From Strigomonas culicis (lineage: Eukaryota; Euglenozoa; Kinetoplastea; Trypanosomatida; Trypanosomatidae), in assembly GCA_000482145.1 (NCBI GenBank), contig AUXH01000670.1, positions 1-10,022 on the forward strand: a stretch of 10,022 nt of DNA, in the 5' to 3' direction. A program made the translations under genes and the position numbers. The notes under the pieces are model-generated. The model was not told where the DNA came from. It saw only the letters and a list, made by a program, of their open reading frames with translations, and made no database searches. Positions 7,482 to 10,022 of this stretch are shown here, piece after piece (positions within the stretch are counted from its first letter, which is position 1; each line of letters starts with the position of its first letter).

Positions 7482-7513
7482 ACACACACACACACTCATA
7501 TATATATATATAT
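7482..7513. repeat. Adjacent (AC)7 and (TA)7 microsatellites
   Basis: (AC)7 at 7482-7495 is followed after TCA by (TA)7 at 7499-7512. On the gene strand they read TA repeat then GT repeat. They lie in the 3' UTR of the PIG-L mRNA, about 95 bases after its stop codon. The TA repeat is self-complementary and could form a hairpin. Confidence 0.9.
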
Positions 7514-7608
7514 GCAACAGGGTGAACAATATGGAGGCAGCACAGCGAAAATCTTGTCCTCGCGGCCCACTGCGGTGCCGCGGCCATGGCACACGGCCGG
7601 TCGCCGCC

Positions 7609-8352
7609 CTACATGGCCTTGAGCTCGTTGAAGTACGTGTAGGTCGAGAAGGTAAGAAACAGGTACCGGAACCAGCGCAGCTGCGAGCGGTGCTTCATCA
7701 TGGCGCACCAGCTGCGCAGCACCGACGCGGGGGGCATCACGACGACGAAGTCGCGGCGCCGGTCGCGGGTGGCGACGCCGCGGGTCAGGTACCCGCCGAG
7801 CGCCGTGAGACCGAGGTACTTGAGGTGCAGCGGCCGCGTGCGCAGCTGAAGGTAGTGCAGCCCGGGCGGGAGGCTCTCCTTGAAGGCCTTCACACCCTCG
7901 TGGACCGCGATGTGGTTCGGGTGCGCGGACACCCCGCGCGCGTCGAAGGTGATGATGGTGCTGATGCTGCCCGCCTTGCGCAGGTACTGCGCCACCTCCT
8001 GCCGCACGAGCGCCGGCGCCCACCGCTCCTGCATCCCGTCCTGCAGCTGCGGGTGGTCGACCACCTTCACGTTGCGGGGCGCGATGCCAAAGTAGGCCGC
8101 GCTGTCCAGCAGCTCCTTCGCGCGCACGGGGCCGAGGCCGTCCGCGTTGCCGGTTGACAGGCACAGGAAGTGCGTGGGGATGTGCTGCTGCTGCAGCAGG
8201 TGCAGTGTGGGCGCAAAGAACATCGCCTCGTCATCCGGGTGCGCGAAGACGAGAAGGACGTCGCCGGTGATCGTGGGGGCGTGCTTGGCAGACAGCACGA
8301 ACCACCGCGCCATGAAGCCGATGAGTAGGCTGACCGCGAGGAAGAAGAGCAT
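7609..8352 (-). CDS. GPI12: N-acetylglucosaminyl-phosphatidylinositol de-N-acetylase (PIG-L / GPI12)
   Basis: 247 residues from the ATG at 8352. The frame extends 10 codons to a GTG at 8382, which is unlikely to be used in a eukaryote. It catalyses the second step of GPI-anchor synthesis, removing acetyl from GlcNAc-PI at the ER. Residues 1-22 form a hydrophobic N-terminal signal-anchor (MLFFLAVSLLIGF), as in other PIG-L proteins. The zinc and catalytic motif HPDDE is at 38-42. LSTGNADGLG (66-75) and GVSAHPNH (140-147) are the other conserved metal/substrate-site motifs, and the C-terminal MMKHRSQLRWFRY (218-230) segment is typical of the family. Length is close to the usual 250 residues. GPI anchors carry the major surface coat of trypanosomatids, so the gene should be important. 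All key residues are intact. Confidence 0.96.
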   Translation of the reverse strand: MLFFLAVSLLIGFMARWFVLSAKHAPTITGDVLLVFAHPDDEAMFFAPTLHLLQQQHIPTHFLCLSTGNADGLGPVRAKELLDSAAYFGIAPRNVKVVDHPQLQDGMQERWAPALVRQEVAQYLRKAGSISTIITFDARGVSAHPNHIAVHEGVKAFKESLPPGLHYLQLRTRPLHLKYLGLTALGGYLTRGVATRDRRRDFVVVMPPASVLRSWCAMMKHRSQLRWFRYLFLTFSTYTYFNELKAM

Positions 8353-8435
8353 TATTCTTCTTTTTACAACTACTAATTCCACAGTAAAATGCGTGATTAC
8401 TGCTTTTTTTCCTTTTAGGTAATGGAAAATAGGTT

Positions 8436-8466
8436 CTTGTAAAGAGAAAAGAGAGGTGTGAGAAGC
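8436..8466 (-). promoter_or_regulatory. Putative trans-splice site of the PIG-L gene (proximal candidate)
   Basis: On the gene strand 8466-8438 is a pyrimidine-rich stretch (CTTCTCACACCTCTCTTTTC) followed by AG at 8437-8436. It would give a 5' UTR of about 83 bases before the ATG at 8352. A competing, more uniform tract lies further upstream at 8700-8661. Confidence 0.4.
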
Positions 8467-8651
8467 GTTTTGTGTGCGTCAGTAGAACTGCTTTTCCGGC
8501 TGTAGGCAGTTTTACATTTCACCGGAGGGGATGCGTTTAGTAAAGGAATCACAAGTACCTTTTTTTTTTAGTATATTTCAAAATAAATCGCATTGATATT
8601 TCAATAGAATGTATAGAGTGCATAAAAAAATTAATTAACGACAAACAAATG

Positions 8652-8700
8652 CTAACAGAACACGAAAAAAAAAAAAGGAAGGAAATAAAGAGACAAGACC
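8652..8700 (-). promoter_or_regulatory. Pyrimidine tract with AG, distal splice candidate for PIG-L
   Basis: On the gene strand 8700-8661 is mostly C/T, including a T12 run, and the first AG after it is at 8653-8652. Use of this site would give a 5' UTR of about 299 bases. The tract could alternatively be a polyadenylation-coupling signal for the PEX11-like mRNA, whose stop codon lies only about 105 bases upstream. Confidence 0.3.
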
Positions 8701-8804
8701 ATCGTTTTCTCCCAATTCTTCTCTACTTCTGCATCTCAGCGACGTTTGGCTTTAGTCATGTTATAGAGTCCTCTTCGTTCGCTGCGCCTGGGCCCTCCCG
8801 CGCG

Positions 8805-9878
8805 CTACCGCCCGTAGGTCCACACGCGGTAGATCGAACAAAGCCCAGAGAAGAAGCCGGCCACACTTACGGGGCCCTGCACCCCCTTCCAGCCGCGCAG
8901 GTTGGAGGTGGCAACAAAAATATCTAAAAGCAATTTGGTCTCCGTCACGCAGATCCAGTGCAGCTCGAAGTCCGTCCAGAGCAGCTTCGCGTACGAGTCG
9001 ACGAGCACGACACTGTCTTCGTCCCCCTCGTGCACGTGGTTCGCGGCGCCACCGCCGACGATGACGTCCACACGCTGCGGGGCGTCGGGACCGGCCCCGC
9101 GCTGCCCCTCCAGCAGCTTGTCCTTCTGCGGCGCCGCGTGGCTGTTGTGGTTTTGGTGGGTCTGTGCCTTACTGGCGGTGTTGGCGCCGGTCAGCTTGCG
9201 GCGCAGCTTGTCGACGCGGTCGTACTTGGAGAGCAGCGAGAAGGACTCCTTGGAGAAGGAGAACTTGTCGTCCACCTCCACCGAGGCCGACGCGTCGAGC
9301 AGCCCCTGGTAGAGCCGCAGCGTGTTGAGGAACAGGTCGATGAGCAGCACGGGCAGGCCGCAGCGGGTGCCGATGTAGATGAGCGTGCCCGCGACGTTGC
9401 TGTGGAAGAAGCCCTTCTGCACGAGCAGCGCAATGTCCTCACAGAAGGACTTGATGAAGAGCAGCGTGCGGGCCACCATGTCCAGCAGCATCTGGCACTG
9501 GATGAAGAGCGCGACCCACTGACCGCCGCTGATCGGGATGTACACGAGCTCGGAGGCCTTGATGAGCGTCACGCGCACCCGCACCATCTCGCCGAAGAAG
9601 CGGCCCAGGCGGAACATGCGGCGGCTGTTGACGATGGTCATGAGGTTCTGCTCGAGCCGCGAGAACTCCTCGCCGGGGAGGTAGTTGACGTTGAAGTCCA
9701 CGGAGCTCCACCACAGCTTGATGCGCAGGAGGTACTGGGCGACCTTGAAGAGCTTGTCGCGCCCCTGGTGCGTCTGCAGCAGCTGCCGCAGCCGCGTTTT
9801 CGTCGTGATGCCTTGGAAGGGGTTGTGGCCCAGCACGCGCAGGTGCTCCGTCTCCCTTTCCTCTACCGTAGCCAGCAT
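8805..9878 (-). CDS. PEX11/GIM5-family peroxisomal (glycosomal) membrane protein
   Basis: 357 residues from an ATG. PEX11-family proteins shape and multiply peroxisomes; in trypanosomatids the organelle is the glycosome, and PEX11, GIM5A and GIM5B are its abundant membrane proteins. The N-terminal THQGRDKLFKVAQYLLRIKLWW (about 36-57) matches the family's amphipathic membrane-remodelling helix. A helical middle follows, with hydrophobic segments at about 163-187 (GTLIYIGTRCGLPVLLIDLF). The C terminus (about 312-354) has a conserved-looking segment ending VSVAGFFSGLCSIYRVW, as in PEX11 proteins where a membrane span precedes the short tail. Residues about 231-297 are a His/Asn/Gly/Asp-rich, probably disordered insert absent from compact members, making the protein longer than the usual 220-260 residues. 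I cannot tell PEX11 from GIM5 or a further paralogue. Confidence 0.85.
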   Translation of the reverse strand: MLATVEERETEHLRVLGHNPFQGITTKTRLRQLLQTHQGRDKLFKVAQYLLRIKLWWSSVDFNVNYLPGEEFSRLEQNLMTIVNSRRMFRLGRFFGEMVRVRVTLIKASELVYIPISGGQWVALFIQCQMLLDMVARTLLFIKSFCEDIALLVQKGFFHSNVAGTLIYIGTRCGLPVLLIDLFLNTLRLYQGLLDASASVEVDDKFSFSKESFSLLSKYDRVDKLRRKLTGANTASKAQTHQNHNSHAAPQKDKLLEGQRGAGPDAPQRVDVIVGGGAANHVHEGDEDSVVLVDSYAKLLWTDFELHWICVTETKLLLDIFVATSNLRGWKGVQGPVSVAGFFSGLCSIYRVWTYGR

Positions 9879-9911
9879 TGCTAATCTACGACTTACAATG
9901 CAACTTCCATG

Positions 9912-9912
<1 letters not shown>

Positions 9913-9948
<36 letters not shown>
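9913..9948. repeat. (GATA)9 microsatellite
   Basis: Nine perfect GATA units start 35 bases upstream of the PEX11-like start codon and run directly into a GA repeat. Confidence 0.95.

Positions 9949-9982
<34 letters not shown>
9949..9982. repeat. (GA)17 microsatellite
   Basis: Seventeen perfect GA units directly continue the GATA repeat; on the gene strand they are a (CT)17 polypyrimidine tract. This is the longest dinucleotide repeat of the window. Confidence 0.95.
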
Positions 9983-9986
<4 letters not shown>

Positions 9987-10004
9987 GGAAGGAAGAAGAA
10001 CAGA

Positions 10005-10022
10005 GACGACGACGACGACGAC
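10005..10022. repeat. (GAC)6 trinucleotide repeat, cut by window edge
   Basis: Six GAC units run to the last base of the window, so the true length is unknown. A purine stretch (9983-10004) separates them from the GA repeat. Confidence 0.9.

Larger units (their letters stand above)
7283..7608. other. Intergenic region between PIG-L and NTH1 genes
   Basis: A 326-base spacer, unusually GC-rich near both genes and AT-rich only around 7440-7540. It carries adjoining AC and TA dinucleotide repeats. No RNA gene or credible open frame is seen; the Pro/His-rich frames on the minus strand here are translations of C-rich tract sequence. Confidence 0.6.
8353..8804. other. Intergenic region between PEX11-like and PIG-L genes
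   Basis: A 452-base AT-rich spacer with an A12 run at 8665-8676 and a T10 run at 8560-8569. It should contain the 3' UTR of the PEX11-like mRNA and the 5' UTR of PIG-L. I see no RNA gene and no credible open frame. A plus-strand pyrimidine tract ending in AG at 8404-8418 has no plus-strand gene to serve. Confidence 0.65.
9904..9982 (-). promoter_or_regulatory. Putative trans-splice site of the PEX11-like gene
   Basis: On the gene strand (CT)17 and (TATC)9 form a long pyrimidine-rich tract (9982-9913), and the first AG after it is at 9905-9904, inside GGAAG. That gives a 5' UTR of about 25 bases. AGs at 9893-9892, 9887-9886 and 9882-9881 are even closer to the ATG. A five-codon upstream frame (ATG at 9910, TAA at 9895-9893) would be excluded from the mRNA if the first AG is used. 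Confidence 0.5.

Noticed and set aside
6380..8352. A functional operon of NTH1 and GPI12
   Set aside because: They share strand and proximity only. Trypanosomatid neighbours are co-transcribed regardless of function, and DNA repair and GPI synthesis are unrelated.
8404..8418. Plus-strand polypyrimidine tract ending in AG, like a splice acceptor
   Set aside because: No plus-strand gene follows; the next coding sequence is on the minus strand. It is probably chance in AT-rich DNA.
8958..9884. 308-codon plus-strand frame opposite the PEX11-like gene
   Set aside because: Antisense shadow of a gene with clear family signatures; composition is Val/Glu/Arg/His-biased with no recognisable domain.

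Overview
The window looks like nuclear DNA of a kinetoplastid protozoan, most likely a trypanosomatid. Five intron-free protein genes all lie on the minus strand. They are very GC-rich and separated by AT-rich spacers of about 0.3 to 0.65 kb. Most spacers carry polypyrimidine tracts (on the gene strand) followed by an AG, as expected for spliced-leader trans-splicing of a polycistronic transcript. There are no bacterial ribosome-binding sites, operon-like overlaps or cis-introns. The products (a DHX57-like helicase, eukaryotic-type NTH1, PIG-L/GPI12 and a PEX11/GIM5-like protein) are eukaryotic. I cannot fix genus or species from the sequence alone.

In transcription order (right to left): a PEX11-family peroxisome/glycosome membrane protein (8805-9878); the GPI-anchor enzyme GlcNAc-PI de-N-acetylase (7609-8352, ATG start chosen over an in-frame upstream GTG); an endonuclease III / NTH1 DNA glycosylase with an Fe-S cluster and a histone-H1-like basic tail (6380-7282); a 1313-residue DEAH/RHA-family helicase with RGG, RWD and C-terminal zinc-knuckle elements (2063-6004, again ATG over an upstream in-frame GTG); and a single-RRM RNA-binding protein (724-1425). 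The left 0.7 kb is AT-rich, full of A/T homopolymers, and holds no credible gene. The right end (9913-10022) is a stack of three different microsatellites just upstream of the PEX11-like gene.

The genes share no pathway. This is normal for a trypanosomatid polycistronic unit, where neighbours are co-transcribed but controlled separately through mRNA processing and untranslated regions. I see no mobile element, CRISPR array, tRNA, rRNA or sign of lateral transfer. The most interesting points are the domain combination of the helicase, the basic tail on the glycosylase, the insert in the PEX11-like protein, and the doubled or reversed CT/GA tracts in the spacers.
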